37,415 bases of DNA from Nautiliaceae bacterium (GCA_027036005.1 JALVTJ010000021.1:1-37415); one strand, 5' to 3'. Counted from the stretch's first letter, positions 7,542-16,185 are shown. Notes: generated by a model from the letters alone, not told the origin. Numbers and translations: made by a program.

Positions 7542-7918
7542 TTTTCCCCTTTAAGATAAAAATAAACATAATTGTTTTTTATAATAATATCAAAACGTTT
7601 TGGCAAATAAACTCCTTTTTCTCTTGAAACGATATAATTATTTTGTTTTAAAACAAATGAATTTATATGAAATTTTTCTTTTAAAAGATTGTCTATTATT
7701 TTATTTTTTTGTAATTTACAAATTTTTTCTATATCTTTATAAGGCGTTTTGAATTTAAATAGAAATTTTTTTTTAGAATAATTATTTACCATTGCCCTTG
7801 TGCAGTTAAAATGAAAAGAAATTATTTTTGAATTGATAGAAGTAAAATCGAAAGAAATAAAATAATCTCCAAAAAGAAGATTATTTAAAATTAAGATTAT
7901 TATCCCAGTTTTTAGCAT
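7538..7918 (-). CDS. flgQ: FlgQ-like flagellar accessory protein
   Basis: 126-residue protein with an N-terminal hydrophobic signal (residues 1-17, ending near LLFGD), so it is probably exported to the periplasm or outer membrane. The remainder is basic and beta-rich, with no motif I recognise. Identification rests mainly on position: between flgP and flgR, exactly where C. jejuni has flgQ, whose product stabilises FlgP and is needed for motility. The ATG at 7918 lies inside the flgP gene (38-bp overlap) and has no convincing Shine-Dalgarno, suggesting coupling to flgP translation. Sequence similarity to FlgQ was not tested, so the name is an inference from gene order. Confidence 0.65.
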   Translation of the reverse strand: MLKTGIIILILNNLLFGDYFISFDFTSINSKIISFHFNCTRAMVNNYSKKKFLFKFKTPYKDIEKICKLQKNKIIDNLLKEKFHINSFVLKQNNYIVSREKGVYLPKRFDIIIKNNYVYFYLKGEN

Positions 7919-8330
7919 TTAATTTTATACTCATTGTAACATAATATATTCCGTTTTTAAACTCTTCGTTTTCAATCACCGCGCCTTTAACCAAACCTTT
8001 GACATGTGCGCTTATTTGATTATCCGAACTCATCATATCTTTAACTTTGTCCTCTCCGTTGATTTCTATTCCGTAAATTTTTTCAGCAAGTTGTTCATAA
8101 GCATTCAGTATCGCAGCTCTTCTTGCCATTACCTTGGCCTGAGCCATATTACACATATTTTCACAAGGTGCAACCCCTGTTCCTACTACTTGAAAAACAA
8201 TATATTTATTAGCCGCTATTTGCAAATTTTTATTTTGAGAATTTAAAGGTCTTTTAACGCTTTTAGGATTTGGAATTGCGCAAGTGCAACCGACTAAAAA
8301 TAAAGTAAAAGATAAAGCGATTCTTTTCAT
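7881..8330 (-). CDS. flgP: FlgP-like LPP20-family flagellar lipoprotein
   Basis: 149-residue lipoprotein. The signal peptide MKRIALSFTLFLVGC ends in a lipobox with the acylated Cys at residue 15. The mature part has the LPP20/FlgP pattern: a segment with two Cys (GVAPCENMCNMAQAKVMARRAAILNAYEQLAEKIYG), then VKGLVKGAVI and a final YYVTMSI strand. In C. jejuni FlgP forms the large outer-membrane basal disk that supports high-torque motility. It is followed by the flgQ-like gene and flgR and preceded by gyrA, an order shared with C. jejuni. The ATG at 8330 has AAAGGA upstream; an out-of-frame ATG four bases earlier is ignored. The family call is strong; disk formation here is inferred. Confidence 0.88.
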   Translation of the reverse strand: MKRIALSFTLFLVGCTCAIPNPKSVKRPLNSQNKNLQIAANKYIVFQVVGTGVAPCENMCNMAQAKVMARRAAILNAYEQLAEKIYGIEINGEDKVKDMMSSDNQISAHVKGLVKGAVIENEEFKNGIYYVTMSIKLNAKNWDNNLNFK

Positions 8331-8358
8331 TCATATCCTTTTTCTTTTTAAATCGGCA

Positions 8359-10803
8359 TTATTCTTCATTTATTAACAGTTCTTCCTCTTTTTCACTCGG
8401 AGTTTTAGCAACACTAACCACAATATCGCTATTATCAAGTTTGACGATTCTTACTCCCTGAGTGTTTTTACCTGTTTTACTAATCGAATCGATGCTAACC
8501 CTTATCATTTTTCCGGAACTTGTCAAAAGCATTAAGTCATGCTCTTTTTCAGTGGCAACAACACCTACCAAATCTCCCGTTTTGTTTGTAAGCTTCATTG
8601 CAATTACACCTTTTCCGCCTCTGTTTGTAAGTCTGTAAAGACTGGCTTCTGTTCTTTTTCCAAATCCTTTTTCGCTAACGGTTAAAATCTCTTGGTTTTC
8701 ATCTCTTAATGAAAGCGCTCCGACTACCTCATCATCATCTTTTTTGAATTTAATTCCGCTAACTCCCCTTGCACTTCGTCCCATCTCCCTCACGGCATCA
8801 ACCGGAAATCTTATTGCCTGGCCTTTTTTAGTTACGATAAAAAGTTCCTTATCGTCAGGTTGAACGATTTTGGCCGTTACAAGTTCATCTTCCTCATCGA
8901 TTGTAATGGCTCTGATTCCTGTGCTTCTTATATTTTTAAACTCGCTCAAATTCGTTCTTTTTACAATTCCATTTTTAGTAAAAAAGGCCAAAGATTTATT
9001 TTCGTCAAAATCGCTTGTTTTGATAATTGTTTGAATTTTCTCATCCGGACTTAAATTAATTAAATTGACTATTGCTTTACCTTTGCTTGTTCTGCTGCCT
9101 TCTGGAATTTTATAAACTTTAAGCCAATGCAATTGGCCTTTGTCTGTAATTATCATTAACGTGTCATGCGCTTTTGCTATATAAAAATCCTCTATAAAAT
9201 CATCTTCGTAGGTTGTTAATGCCTTTTTACCTTTACCGCCTCTGTTTTGTCTTTCATAAACATTCAAAGGAACTCTTTTAACATAACCTCTGTGAGTTAT
9301 TGTCAATACCATTTCCTCATTAGGAATTAAGTCTTCAATGTTTATTTCGTCATAATCATCTTCTATTTCCGTTCTTCTCGGATTTGCATATTTTTTCTTA
9401 ATCTCTTCAAATTCGTCTTTAATTACAGAATTTAAAACGTTCTCTTCTTTCAAAATAGAATTAAGATAAGCGATTTTTTTCATAAGTTCGTTATATTCTT
9501 TTTCGATTTTTTCTATTTCAAGAGAAGTTAGCCTACTGAGTTTCATATCAAGTATAGCCTGAGCTTGAATTGCACTCAGTTCGAATCTATCTATAAGTTT
9601 CGTTTTTGCCTCTTTTGTATCTGCTGATTTTTTAATTAATTCGACCACTTCATCAATATTTGCAAGCGCTATTCTCAATCCTTCTAATATATGCGCTCTT
9701 TTTTTAGCTTCTTGCAACTCGTAAATCGTTCTTCTGATAACAACCGTCTTTCTGAATTTGATAAATGTTTCAAGTATTTCCATTAAATTGAAAAGTTTTG
9801 GCTCTTTATCTATAATCGCAAGCATATTTACACCGAAACTCACTTGCATTTGAGTGTGCTTGTATAAATTATTAAGAATAATTTCACTCATTGCATCTTT
9901 TTTAAGCTCGATCACAACCCTAATTCCTTCCCTGTCGCTCTCATCCCTTACTTCGCTTATCCCATCGATTATTTTATCTTTTACCAATTCGCTTATTTTC
10001 TCTATAAGTTTGGCTTTATTTACCTGATAAGGAAGTTCGTCTATTACAATAATATCCCTGTTGCCTCTGTGTTCAATATGATGTTTTGCACGAATTTTAA
10101 TTGAACCTCTTCCGGTTTTATAAGCCTCTATTATTCCGCTTTTGCCGAAAATTATCCCTCCTGTTGGAAAATCGGGCCCTTTTACGAATTTTAAAATTTC
10201 TTCGAGTTTGGAATCTTTATTATCAATCATATAAATCAATGCATCCAAAAGTTCTCCCAAATTATGAGGAGGAATATTTGTAGCCATTCCAACGGCAATA
10301 CCGCTACTTCCGTTAACAAGCAAATTCGGAAATCTTGCGGGTAAAACCACCGGCTCTCTTTCGCTTCCGTCATAATTCGGAATAAAATCAACCGTATCTT
10401 TGTCAATATCTCTAAGTAACTCTTCCGCTATTTTTGTTAGTCTTGCTTCCGTATAACGCATAGCGGCAGCATTGTCTCCGTCGATACTTCCGAAGTTACC
10501 CTGACCGTCGATTAAAGGCTCTCTCATTGAAAAATCCTGAGCCATTCTTACAAGTGCATCATAAACGGCCGTATCACCGTGAGGATGGTATTTACCTATA
10601 ACATCCCCGACTATTCTCGCTGATTTTTTATAAGGAGTAGAAGAGGTAATTCCCATTTTATACATTGCATAAAGAATCCTTCTATGAACCGGTTTAAGCC
10701 CGTCTCTGACATCCGGAAGAGCCCTTCCGACAATAACGCTCATAGAATATTCCAAATAACTTTTTGCAAGAGTATCTTCAATTCTTACCGGAATAATTTG
10801 CAT
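8359..10803 (-). CDS. gyrA: DNA gyrase subunit A
   Basis: 814-residue breakage-reunion subunit of gyrase, which introduces negative supercoils as GyrA2GyrB2. The catalytic tyrosine is Tyr117 in [11 protein letters not shown]. The quinolone-resistance region [12 protein letters not shown] has Thr78 and Asp82 at the positions of E. coli Ser83 and Asp87; Thr is the normal residue in Campylobacter, so no resistance mutation is implied. The GyrA box in the C-terminal wrapping domain appears as [11 protein letters not shown] near residue 520, supporting gyrase rather than topoisomerase IV. The tail is acidic ([12 protein letters not shown]). The ATG at 10803 has AAAAAAAGGA upstream and TATAAT further up. 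The neighbouring comF and flgP match the C. jejuni order. Confidence 0.98.
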   Translation of the reverse strand: MQIIPVRIEDTLAKSYLEYSMSVIVGRALPDVRDGLKPVHRRILYAMYKMGITSSTPYKKSARIVGDVIGKYHPHGDTAVYDALVRMAQDFSMREPLIDGQGNFGSIDGDNAAAMRYTEARLTKIAEELLRDIDKDTVDFIPNYDGSEREPVVLPARFPNLLVNGSSGIAVGMATNIPPHNLGELLDALIYMIDNKDSKLEEILKFVKGPDFPTGGIIFGKSGIIEAYKTGRGSIKIRAKHHIEHRGNRDIIVIDELPYQVNKAKLIEKISELVKDKIIDGISEVRDESDREGIRVVIELKKDAMSEIILNNLYKHTQMQVSFGVNMLAIIDKEPKLFNLMEILETFIKFRKTVVIRRTIYELQEAKKRAHILEGLRIALANIDEVVELIKKSADTKEAKTKLIDRFELSAIQAQAILDMKLSRLTSLEIEKIEKEYNELMKKIAYLNSILKEENVLNSVIKDEFEEIKKKYANPRRTEIEDDYDEINIEDLIPNEEMVLTITHRGYVKRVPLNVYERQNRGGKGKKALTTYEDDFIEDFYIAKAHDTLMIITDKGQLHWLKVYKIPEGSRTSKGKAIVNLINLSPDEKIQTIIKTSDFDENKSLAFFTKNGIVKRTNLSEFKNIRSTGIRAITIDEEDELVTAKIVQPDDKELFIVTKKGQAIRFPVDAVREMGRSARGVSGIKFKKDDDEVVGALSLRDENQEILTVSEKGFGKRTEASLYRLTNRGGKGVIAMKLTNKTGDLVGVVATEKEHDLMLLTSSGKMIRVSIDSISKTGKNTQGVRIVKLDNSDIVVSVAKTPSEKEEELLINEE

Positions 10804-10822
10804 TGATATCCTTTTTTTAATA

Positions 10823-10828
10823 ATTATA
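10823..10828 (-). promoter_or_regulatory. Candidate -10 box of the gyrA promoter
   Basis: TATAAT on the minus strand, preceded by TTTTGA, 20 bases before the gyrA start codon. The -35 position would fall on the first unit of the 8-bp repeat at 10845-10884 and does not resemble TTGACA. Confidence 0.55.
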
Positions 10829-10844
10829 TCAAAATAATCGGTGC

Positions 10845-10884
10845 ATTGGTATATTGGTATATTGGTATATTAGTATATTAGTAA
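10845..10884. repeat. Tandem 8-bp repeat, five units, upstream of gyrA
   Basis: Three exact ATTGGTAT units (10845-10868) are followed by ATTAGTAT and ATTAGTAA. The array lies in the 120-bp gap between comF and gyrA and starts where the gyrA -35 element would be. The period of 8 is not a multiple of three or of the helical repeat. Variants run from perfect units near gyrA to diverged ones near comF, as in arrays that grow by slippage. Confidence 0.85.
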
Positions 10885-10923
10885 TATGTTTTCCTATCTT
10901 TTCCTCATCTTTTCCCTGCTTTA

Positions 10924-11469
10924 TCAATTTTGCAAATTGGCCAAAACAACACTGAAAAGCACATTTACATTATGCTTTTTCAAAACTTCTTTTGCCTCTG
11001 CAATGGTAGAACCTGTTGTCAAAACGTCATCAAGCAAAACAACATCAATATTTTCAGCACCTCTGTATTCAAAATTTCTGGGATTGTTGAGTCTAAATTC
11101 CAAAGATTTACCAGCATAGTGCACTCTGTTTCGAGCCCATAATGAACCATAAATTATATTGTGATTTTCTATTACACTTGCCAAAACGGCTGTGTGTGAA
11201 AAGCCTTTTTGAGGATTATCGTCAATAGGTATTATATTCACTCTTTGCGGATACAAAGAAAAAAATTTTTGAATCGATTCTTTTGCCAAAATTTTCAAAA
11301 CCCTATTGCCGAATTTAGAGTATTTGTATTTAATAAGATTTTCTATTTCGTCATAATTATAAAAACTTATAACACCTTCTTTTTCCCTAAATTCCGGTTT
11401 TAAAAATTCCAGACAATTAGTGCATATAACTTGAAATGAAAACTCATTGCATAATATACATCTAAAAAT
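10924..11469 (-). CDS. comF: ComF-family phosphoribosyltransferase-like protein, ATT start proposed
   Basis: 181-residue ComF/GntX-type protein with an N-terminal zinc ribbon (CILC and CTNC about 10 residues apart) and a PRTase domain whose PRPP-binding loop is VVLLDDVLTTGST near residues 148-160. Family members take part in natural DNA uptake, though the reaction is not settled. No ATG, GTG or TTG precedes the zinc ribbon in frame before the upstream stop at 11515-11517. An ATT at 11469 has AAAAAGGA exactly 8 bases before it and gives Met-Phe-Arg-Cys-Ile-Leu-Cys, matching family N-termini. A TTG start at 11298 would remove the ribbon. The gene overlaps the preceding small membrane-protein gene by 8 bp. 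It lies upstream of gyrA as in C. jejuni. Confidence 0.75.
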   Translation of the reverse strand: MFRCILCNEFSFQVICTNCLEFLKPEFREKEGVISFYNYDEIENLIKYKYSKFGNRVLKILAKESIQKFFSLYPQRVNIIPIDDNPQKGFSHTAVLASVIENHNIIYGSLWARNRVHYAGKSLEFRLNNPRNFEYRGAENIDVVLLDDVLTTGSTIAEAKEVLKKHNVNVLFSVVLANLQN

Positions 11470-11680
11470 CTTCGTTATCCTTTTTCGGCGAATGTTTAAA
11501 TAACAAATATAGGGCTATACACCCCCCTATTGCAAACATACAAACACCGCTCCAAAAAAGTTTCATTTCTCCGCTTGCACTTCCGCCCATAATCATCCCT
11601 ACACCAAAAAACATTAAAAGTGCAGCACTTACCCCGGCTTTCTCCCCGGGTGTTAATTTTCTGTTTTTAATATCTTCCAT
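11462..11680 (-). CDS. Small two-helix membrane protein
   Basis: 72-residue protein with a polar N-terminus (MEDIKNRKLTPGEKAG), two membrane segments at about residues 17-32 and 40-60 separated by a short GSASGEMK turn, and a charged tail (KHSPKKDNEDF). The first helix has several Gly and Met residues (GVGMIMGG). Family not recognised and no function proposed. Its ATG overlaps the stop of the DUF3293-like gene by one base (TAATG), and its 3' end overlaps comF, so it sits in the middle of a tightly coupled three-gene unit. The tail codons of this gene contain the Shine-Dalgarno proposed for comF. Confidence 0.8.
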   Translation of the reverse strand: MEDIKNRKLTPGEKAGVSAALLMFFGVGMIMGGSASGEMKLFWSGVCMFAIGGCIALYLLFKHSPKKDNEDF

Positions 11681-12216
11681 TAAAATCCTTTAAAATGTTT
11701 CTCATAATTATATTTTAAAATATCCATACCATCTCTACATTTTGTTATTGTAATTTCTTTGCCGTTATTATAAAATATCGTATGCTGATCGAATTTTTCG
11801 GCTATATTCAAGGCGTCTTCTTTTGAAATATCGTATACGATAAAGCTCTCTTCTTTGTAATCAAAAAGTTCTCCCACACTTGTCATATATTCAAAACCAA
11901 GCGATTTGATAATACCTTCAAGCTCCGTATTTCTTATAAAATTTACAAATTCGTTAAATATCAAATCCTTAGGATTATGCGCTGTTATAACGGCAAAAGG
12001 TCTTCTTAAAAATTCATAATCATTCGGAATAAATTGAAAACTTATCCAGTTTCGCTCTTGCATAGTATTTATCAAAAATTTGGTGTATTTCAAATATTCT
12101 TTATATTTTTTCTTAAAATCAAGCACTGCTTTTCCATCTATCATTAAAGCGTCCTCCGCTTCGTCATATATACATTTTCCTATATAATCTCCTATGCCTA
12201 TAACTCTAAATTTCAT
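11680..12216 (-). CDS. DUF3293-like protein
   Basis: 178-residue soluble protein. The middle and end carry the pattern of DUF3293: FAVITAHNP near residue 74, then an extended spacer, EESFIVYDI and a final ALNIAEKFDQHTIFYNNG segment. The molecular role of that family is unknown to me. The N-terminus MKFRVIGIGDYIGKCIYDEAEDALMIDGKAVLDF is an added small beta-rich part. The ATG at 12216 is chosen because AAAGGG lies 7 bases upstream; a longer reading to 12243 lacks such a signal and would invade the divergent promoter region. It heads a likely operon with the small membrane protein and comF. Confidence 0.65.
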   Translation of the reverse strand: MKFRVIGIGDYIGKCIYDEAEDALMIDGKAVLDFKKKYKEYLKYTKFLINTMQERNWISFQFIPNDYEFLRRPFAVITAHNPKDLIFNEFVNFIRNTELEGIIKSLGFEYMTSVGELFDYKEESFIVYDISKEDALNIAEKFDQHTIFYNNGKEITITKCRDGMDILKYNYEKHFKGF

Positions 12217-12274
12217 TAATTTTCCCTTTTCTTTAAAACTCAAAAATGTTATAATAACTGAAAAAAGGTTATAT
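12217..12274. promoter_or_regulatory. Divergent promoter region
   Basis: 58 bp between the DUF3293-like gene and the divergent lipoprotein gene. On the plus strand TATAAT at 12250-12255, inside the short palindrome GTTATAATAAC, is a good -10 box for the lipoprotein, followed by AAAAAAGG as Shine-Dalgarno. The minus-strand signal is limited to AAAGGG before the DUF3293-like start; no clear -10 was found. Confidence 0.5.
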
Positions 12275-12727
12275 ATGAAAAAATTTGTTTTTTTATTAGC
12301 ATCAATAATTTTTCTTCTAAACGGATGTGCTATAAAATCAGCATTAAAACAAGATACGCTTTATGAAAAAACATTAAAATATACTGAGCGTTCTCAAATA
12401 CTAAATTCCCTCGAAACAAAAGCGTTAATTGATGCAATTTATTTAAATCCATTATACCAAGAAAAATTTAAAAATCCAACTTTTTTAATAGGCGTATATA
12501 ATGATTTTGACAACACGTTAATTAATTCAGAATTTAGTTTAACCCTTAATAATCAAGCACCTGTTAAAATAAGCTCTTCCATACCTTCATATATTCCGTA
12601 TAAATATTTTCCGTTTTATAATAAATGGATGAAATATTATATTGTAACATTTAAAAAAAGTTCAAAACCTTATATACTCGAATATAAAAGCAAATATTTC
12701 GGACAAGCTAAATTTATTTTCCAATAA
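12275..12727 (+). CDS. Small lipoprotein of unknown function
   Basis: 150-residue protein with a lipoprotein signal peptide, MKKFVFLLASIIFLLNGC, acylated at Cys18. The mature part (KSALKQDTLYEKTLKYTERSQ...) begins with a helical stretch followed by strand-like segments and ends FGQAKFIFQ. No enzymatic motif is seen and I do not recognise the family. The start is the ATG at 12275, since it begins the signal peptide and has AAAAAAGG upstream; the longer frame to 12194 runs back into the divergent gene. Its last 14 bases overlap the end of the convergent lytic transglycosylase gene. It stands alone on the plus strand with its own TATAAT promoter. Confidence 0.8.
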   Translation: MKKFVFLLASIIFLLNGCAIKSALKQDTLYEKTLKYTERSQILNSLETKALIDAIYLNPLYQEKFKNPTFLIGVYNDFDNTLINSEFSLTLNNQAPVKISSSIPSYIPYKYFPFYNKWMKYYIVTFKKSSKPYILEYKSKYFGQAKFIFQ

Positions 12728-14207
12728 TTTTTGAAAGTGTAACGCTTTTATTGCCAAAGATATGAGAATAGACAACAAAATTTGCCAAAACTTTTTTGCC
12801 GTATTCTCTTGATTCGTCGAGCGGTATAAGTTCCATACTCAAAAACGGCTCGAATTTTCCTTTATATTTAAAAAAAGGTAAAACTTTTCTCTTAACAAAA
12901 CCTATTCCTCCGTTATATGCATAAGCTACCATTAAAGGAGAATGTAAATTTTTAAAAAGCCATTTTATATATTTAACACCAAGTTTTATATTTTCTTTGT
13001 AATTAAATTGTTTAAATACATTTTCTTTATACATTCTAACCAAAAAAGGCATAATTTGCATCATCCCGAGTGCATAGCTTCTGCTGACACTTGCCGGTAT
13101 GAATCTACTTTCCTGCCTTGCAATTGCATAAACAAACGACTTTAACGTAAGATTTTTGTCATTGTATATATCCGGTGTTATGAAATAATTATATTTATAA
13201 TGATAAGCTTTATCCAAAACAATTGCTTTTAGTGCCATTGTTTTATTACAATCAAGTTTTTTTGCAAAAGCAAAAAGATTTTTGGAATTTTTCAATTCAT
13301 AAAAAAATTTCAAAACGTCCCAAGGATTAGTTTCATTGAACTTGGGATTTTTTACCGAATTATAAATAATATTTCTTTTTATTATAAAATTTTTTTTTGC
13401 TTTTTCATAAGCATAAAGAGTATAAAAATTTATTCTTGTTTGAGAAAGCAAATAATCAAAATATTTCTTTTTGCCTGTGAGTTTCCAAAGCCAAAAATTT
13501 ATTTTACTGTTTTTATTTTTAATAGATAAAAGAATGTTTTTTGCTCTTTTATAATTTTTAAGTGTCATTGAATTTAAAAAAAGCCACCATTTAACATTGT
13601 CATCAAAATTTTTATAATCTATTTTATCCAAAGAATGCTGAATTTTGTTCAATCGATATACTACGGCATTTTTAACAAACATATAAAAATAACTGTCTTC
13701 AAAAATAGAAAAATCATTTATATTTTGATCAATTCTTTTATTGGGAAATTGGATCATAAAATAATACCCCAAATCCCTATTTTTAAATACGTTTGAAAAA
13801 TTATTATCCAAAAAATCCTTAACTGCACTTCTTTGTTTTGAAGGAGGCAAATTTTTATAAAGATATAATAAATCGTTTTTATTTAATTTGGAAATTGTTT
13901 TCAGAGATAATCCGTCATTTAATATACAACTTATATTCACTTTTCTCAAATACTCTTTTTTTACATTTATACATTCATATATTTTTTTAAATTGAGGAAA
14001 TTTTGCCAAAAGTTTTGTATGTTTAAAAAGTTTAATCTTATAAAGAGCACTAAACGCTTTAAAAGCCAATACCGAATTATTGGTTTCTCGCATAAATTCG
14101 GTTAAATAAAAATCCCTAACATAACTTTTGGGTTTCGTTAACAAAAAAGAGAGATTTAAATCATAAGAAAATAAAACAAAAGGAATTAAAAACAAAAAAA
14201 ACTTCAA
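12714..14207 (-). CDS. slt: Soluble-type lytic murein transglycosylase
   Basis: 497-residue periplasmic enzyme cleaving peptidoglycan between MurNAc and GlcNAc to form 1,6-anhydro products. A signal peptide is present (MKFFLFLIPFVLFSYD). Residues 20-340 are helical repeats like the Slt superhelical U domain. The catalytic SLT domain starts near residue 355 with ARQESRF, Glu366 being the catalytic acid. It continues with YALGMMQIMP and the substrate-groove motif AYNGG near residue 431. The start is TTG at 14207, immediately after the yggT stop with no gap, supported by the signal peptide. The order gltX-yggT-slt matches C. jejuni Cj0845c-Cj0843c. The C-terminus overlaps the convergent lipoprotein gene. 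Confidence 0.92.
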   Translation of the reverse strand: MKFFLFLIPFVLFSYDLNLSFLLTKPKSYVRDFYLTEFMRETNNSVLAFKAFSALYKIKLFKHTKLLAKFPQFKKIYECINVKKEYLRKVNISCILNDGLSLKTISKLNKNDLLYLYKNLPPSKQRSAVKDFLDNNFSNVFKNRDLGYYFMIQFPNKRIDQNINDFSIFEDSYFYMFVKNAVVYRLNKIQHSLDKIDYKNFDDNVKWWLFLNSMTLKNYKRAKNILLSIKNKNSKINFWLWKLTGKKKYFDYLLSQTRINFYTLYAYEKAKKNFIIKRNIIYNSVKNPKFNETNPWDVLKFFYELKNSKNLFAFAKKLDCNKTMALKAIVLDKAYHYKYNYFITPDIYNDKNLTLKSFVYAIARQESRFIPASVSRSYALGMMQIMPFLVRMYKENVFKQFNYKENIKLGVKYIKWLFKNLHSPLMVAYAYNGGIGFVKRKVLPFFKYKGKFEPFLSMELIPLDESREYGKKVLANFVVYSHIFGNKSVTLSKIIGK

Positions 14208-14483
14208 TTATAATCTCACTATAATATTATTTATCAAAATTTGCAAAAATTCCAAAACCAAAATCAAAATAATAGGTGCAATATCAAATCCCCCTATAAC
14301 AGTAGGAATAAAACGCCTTATATATCGATAAATCGGTTCTGTTACATTCCATAAAAACCTGACAATGGGATTATAAGGGTTTGGCTGAACCCATGTAATT
14401 AGCGCAGCGATTATAACCACCCAAATATAAATTCCGATAATTAAATTAATAAATTGCAAAATACTGATTAATATCGCATTCAT
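14208..14483 (-). CDS. yggT: YggT-family membrane protein
   Basis: 91-residue inner-membrane protein with two hydrophobic segments (about residues 5-28 and 66-88) around the family signature ALITWVQPNPYNPIVRFLWNVTEPIYRYIRRFIP. YggT proteins are linked in other bacteria with osmotic tolerance and envelope or division functions, but the activity is unknown. The gene directly follows gltX with no gap, and its stop directly precedes the slt start. This is therefore the middle gene of a tight three-gene unit that is conserved in Campylobacterota. Confidence 0.92.
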   Translation of the reverse strand: MNAILISILQFINLIIGIYIWVVIIAALITWVQPNPYNPIVRFLWNVTEPIYRYIRRFIPTVIGGFDIAPIILILVLEFLQILINNIIVRL

Positions 14484-15785
14484 TTATCTTTCCTTTATTA
14501 TATTTTTTAAATAAGGCTTCATTGCATCATATAAATCTTTAATTTCCGCTCCGTGTTTTTCATTTATTAAAAGTTCACGAAGAGGCATAAAAAGATTTTT
14601 TCCTTTAAGAGAAGTATTGTTTTGAATGCGTTTTTTAAACTCTTCATAACTCTCTTCAAGCTCATTTTCCAAAATTTCTTTTTTAATAATTTCTCTTTCT
14701 TTTTCAAATTCCAAATCCGTTGATTTTTCAAACACTTTATCAAATTTTTCTTTAATTTGCTTTAATGTTGAACTTTCATTTTTAAAAATTTGCAAAAGTT
14801 CTTCATAAATTTCATTCACTCCAAATTTTTTTGAGAGATTATCTATTTTTTTCATATGCTCTTTATTCAAAAATTTAAGTTTTTCAATATCAAACTTTGC
14901 CGGAGCTTTCGAAATTTTACTCAAATCGAAAAATTCAACGGCTTCTTCAAGCGTAAAAATCTCTTTTTCGAAATTATTTCCTAACAAAATAAGATAATTC
15001 GAAATGGCTTCTGGCAAAAATCCTTCATTTAACAACCATTTCACACTGCTTGCATTATCTCTTTTGCTCATTTTTTTGCCTTTTTCATTAAGAATAATCG
15101 GCAAATGGGCATATTCAATCTCTTTTTCATAACCCAAAGCATTTCTGAGTGCTATTTGCTTGGGAGTATTGCTTAAATGATCTTCGCCTCTTATCACAAG
15201 CGAAATATCATAAATCATATCATCAATAGCACATGCAAAATTATATGTGGGTGTTAAGTCAGCTCTTAAAATCACAAAACTATCGATTTCGAAAGGTTCA
15301 AAGTCAAATTCACCTTTTATTAAGTCTTTAAATTTAACGGATTTTTGGGGTTTTTTAAATCTGATTACAAAAGGTTTTTTGTTTTTTATGTTTTCTTCGA
15401 CTTCTTTTGAGGTTAAATACTCGCATTTTCCGGAATATCTGTAAGGCTTTTTTTCAAGTTTCGCTTTTTCTCTTTCAATGGATATTTCATCTTCCGTGCA
15501 AAAACAGACAAACGCCTTTTTGCTATCTAAAAGTTTTTTTGCCATTTGTTCGTGAATATGAAAATTACCGGATTGATATACAACCTGATCGTATTTTATT
15601 CCAAAAGTATCAAGAATATCCAAAATTTCCTTATCTTTTCCTTCAATATTTCTTTGTTTATCGGTATCTTCAATCCTGATAAGCAGCTTTTCATTTCTTT
15701 GACGTGCAACTATATAATTAAAAATCGCTACCCTTAAATTACCTATATGCATATCTCCTGTCGGAGATGGGGCAAATCTTAACAT
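14484..15785 (-). CDS. gltX: Glutamyl-tRNA synthetase
   Basis: 433-residue class I aminoacyl-tRNA synthetase. The adenylate-binding signature is HIGN at residues 13-16 and the flexible loop is KMSKR at 238-242. The RIEDTD segment (37-42) binds glutamate and tRNA end. The beginning MLRFAPSPTGDMHIGN and the KMSKRD rather than LSKRHG loop resemble the Helicobacter HP0643-type enzyme, which charges tRNA-Gln with glutamate for GatCAB to amidate. Campylobacterota usually carry a second GluRS for tRNA-Glu. tRNA preference cannot be decided from this sequence alone. The protein is at the short end for the family. AAAAGGATATAA precedes the ATG at 15785. Confidence 0.95.
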   Translation of the reverse strand: MLRFAPSPTGDMHIGNLRVAIFNYIVARQRNEKLLIRIEDTDKQRNIEGKDKEILDILDTFGIKYDQVVYQSGNFHIHEQMAKKLLDSKKAFVCFCTEDEISIEREKAKLEKKPYRYSGKCEYLTSKEVEENIKNKKPFVIRFKKPQKSVKFKDLIKGEFDFEPFEIDSFVILRADLTPTYNFACAIDDMIYDISLVIRGEDHLSNTPKQIALRNALGYEKEIEYAHLPIILNEKGKKMSKRDNASSVKWLLNEGFLPEAISNYLILLGNNFEKEIFTLEEAVEFFDLSKISKAPAKFDIEKLKFLNKEHMKKIDNLSKKFGVNEIYEELLQIFKNESSTLKQIKEKFDKVFEKSTDLEFEKEREIIKKEILENELEESYEEFKKRIQNNTSLKGKNLFMPLRELLINEKHGAEIKDLYDAMKPYLKNIIKER

Positions 15786-15806
15786 TTATATCCTTTTATA
15801 ATTTAA

Positions 15807-16184
15807 TTAAAACGGTTTAAATAAACTTAATGAAATACTTAATATAAATAAAATATAACTTAACCAATAAAGTATTTCTAAAAATAATCTTGTAATTTTC
15901 TTTTTTTTGAAAAATTTCAAACTCAAATAAATATTTTCAAGCATTAATATGATTACAAAACTCAACTTTGTATGAAGCCAACCACTTTTTTTTGCAACAG
16001 CCGGATTCATTAATATCATTTTAATCCCCAAAAATAATACTATTAACATAAAAAAAAGACTTAAAAAATTAAAAATTACTTTATCTGCTTTTTTATCATA
16101 TTGAAACGTTTTAATAAACTGTAATAAAAAAACCATCCAACTAATTGCAGCTATCAAATGTAGATTAAAATACCAAAGATACAT
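15807..16184 (-). CDS. HemJ/CopD-like small four-helix membrane protein
   Basis: 125-residue membrane protein with four hydrophobic helices. Helix 1 has HLIAAISW with His9 and helix 3 begins SGWLHTKLSFVIIL. Both patterns resemble HemJ-type protoporphyrinogen oxidase and the CopD superfamily (HIIAVISW and GWLHAKL in HemJ), where the histidine and the GWLH-x-KL segment face the heme or copper site. The region after helix 3 lacks the usual YH pair of HemJ, so activity as HemJ is doubtful. I would treat it as a divergent family member. The preceding 56-codon gene ends one base before this ATG, and AAAGGA within its last codons is the Shine-Dalgarno. Confidence 0.65.
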   Translation of the reverse strand: MYLWYFNLHLIAAISWMVFLLQFIKTFQYDKKADKVIFNFLSLFFMLIVLFLGIKMILMNPAVAKKSGWLHTKLSFVIILMLENIYLSLKFFKKKKITRLFLEILYWLSYILFILSISLSLFKPF

Positions 16185-16185
16185 T

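Noticed and set aside
7033-7554. Long open frame on the plus strand opposite flgR
   Set aside because: It is rich in Ser/Phe/Ile, as expected for the antisense of a conserved Lys/Glu-rich gene, and has no ribosome site; flgR is plainly the real gene.
8359-10803. Quinolone-resistance mutation in gyrA (Thr in the GDTAVYD motif)
   Set aside because: Thr is the normal residue at this position in Campylobacter, where resistance is Thr to Ile; Asp82 is intact.
12194-12274. Longer N-terminus for the lipoprotein gene
   Set aside because: The extra frame reads back through the TATAAT promoter into the divergent gene, while the ATG at 12275 starts a perfect lipoprotein signal with a good ribosome site.
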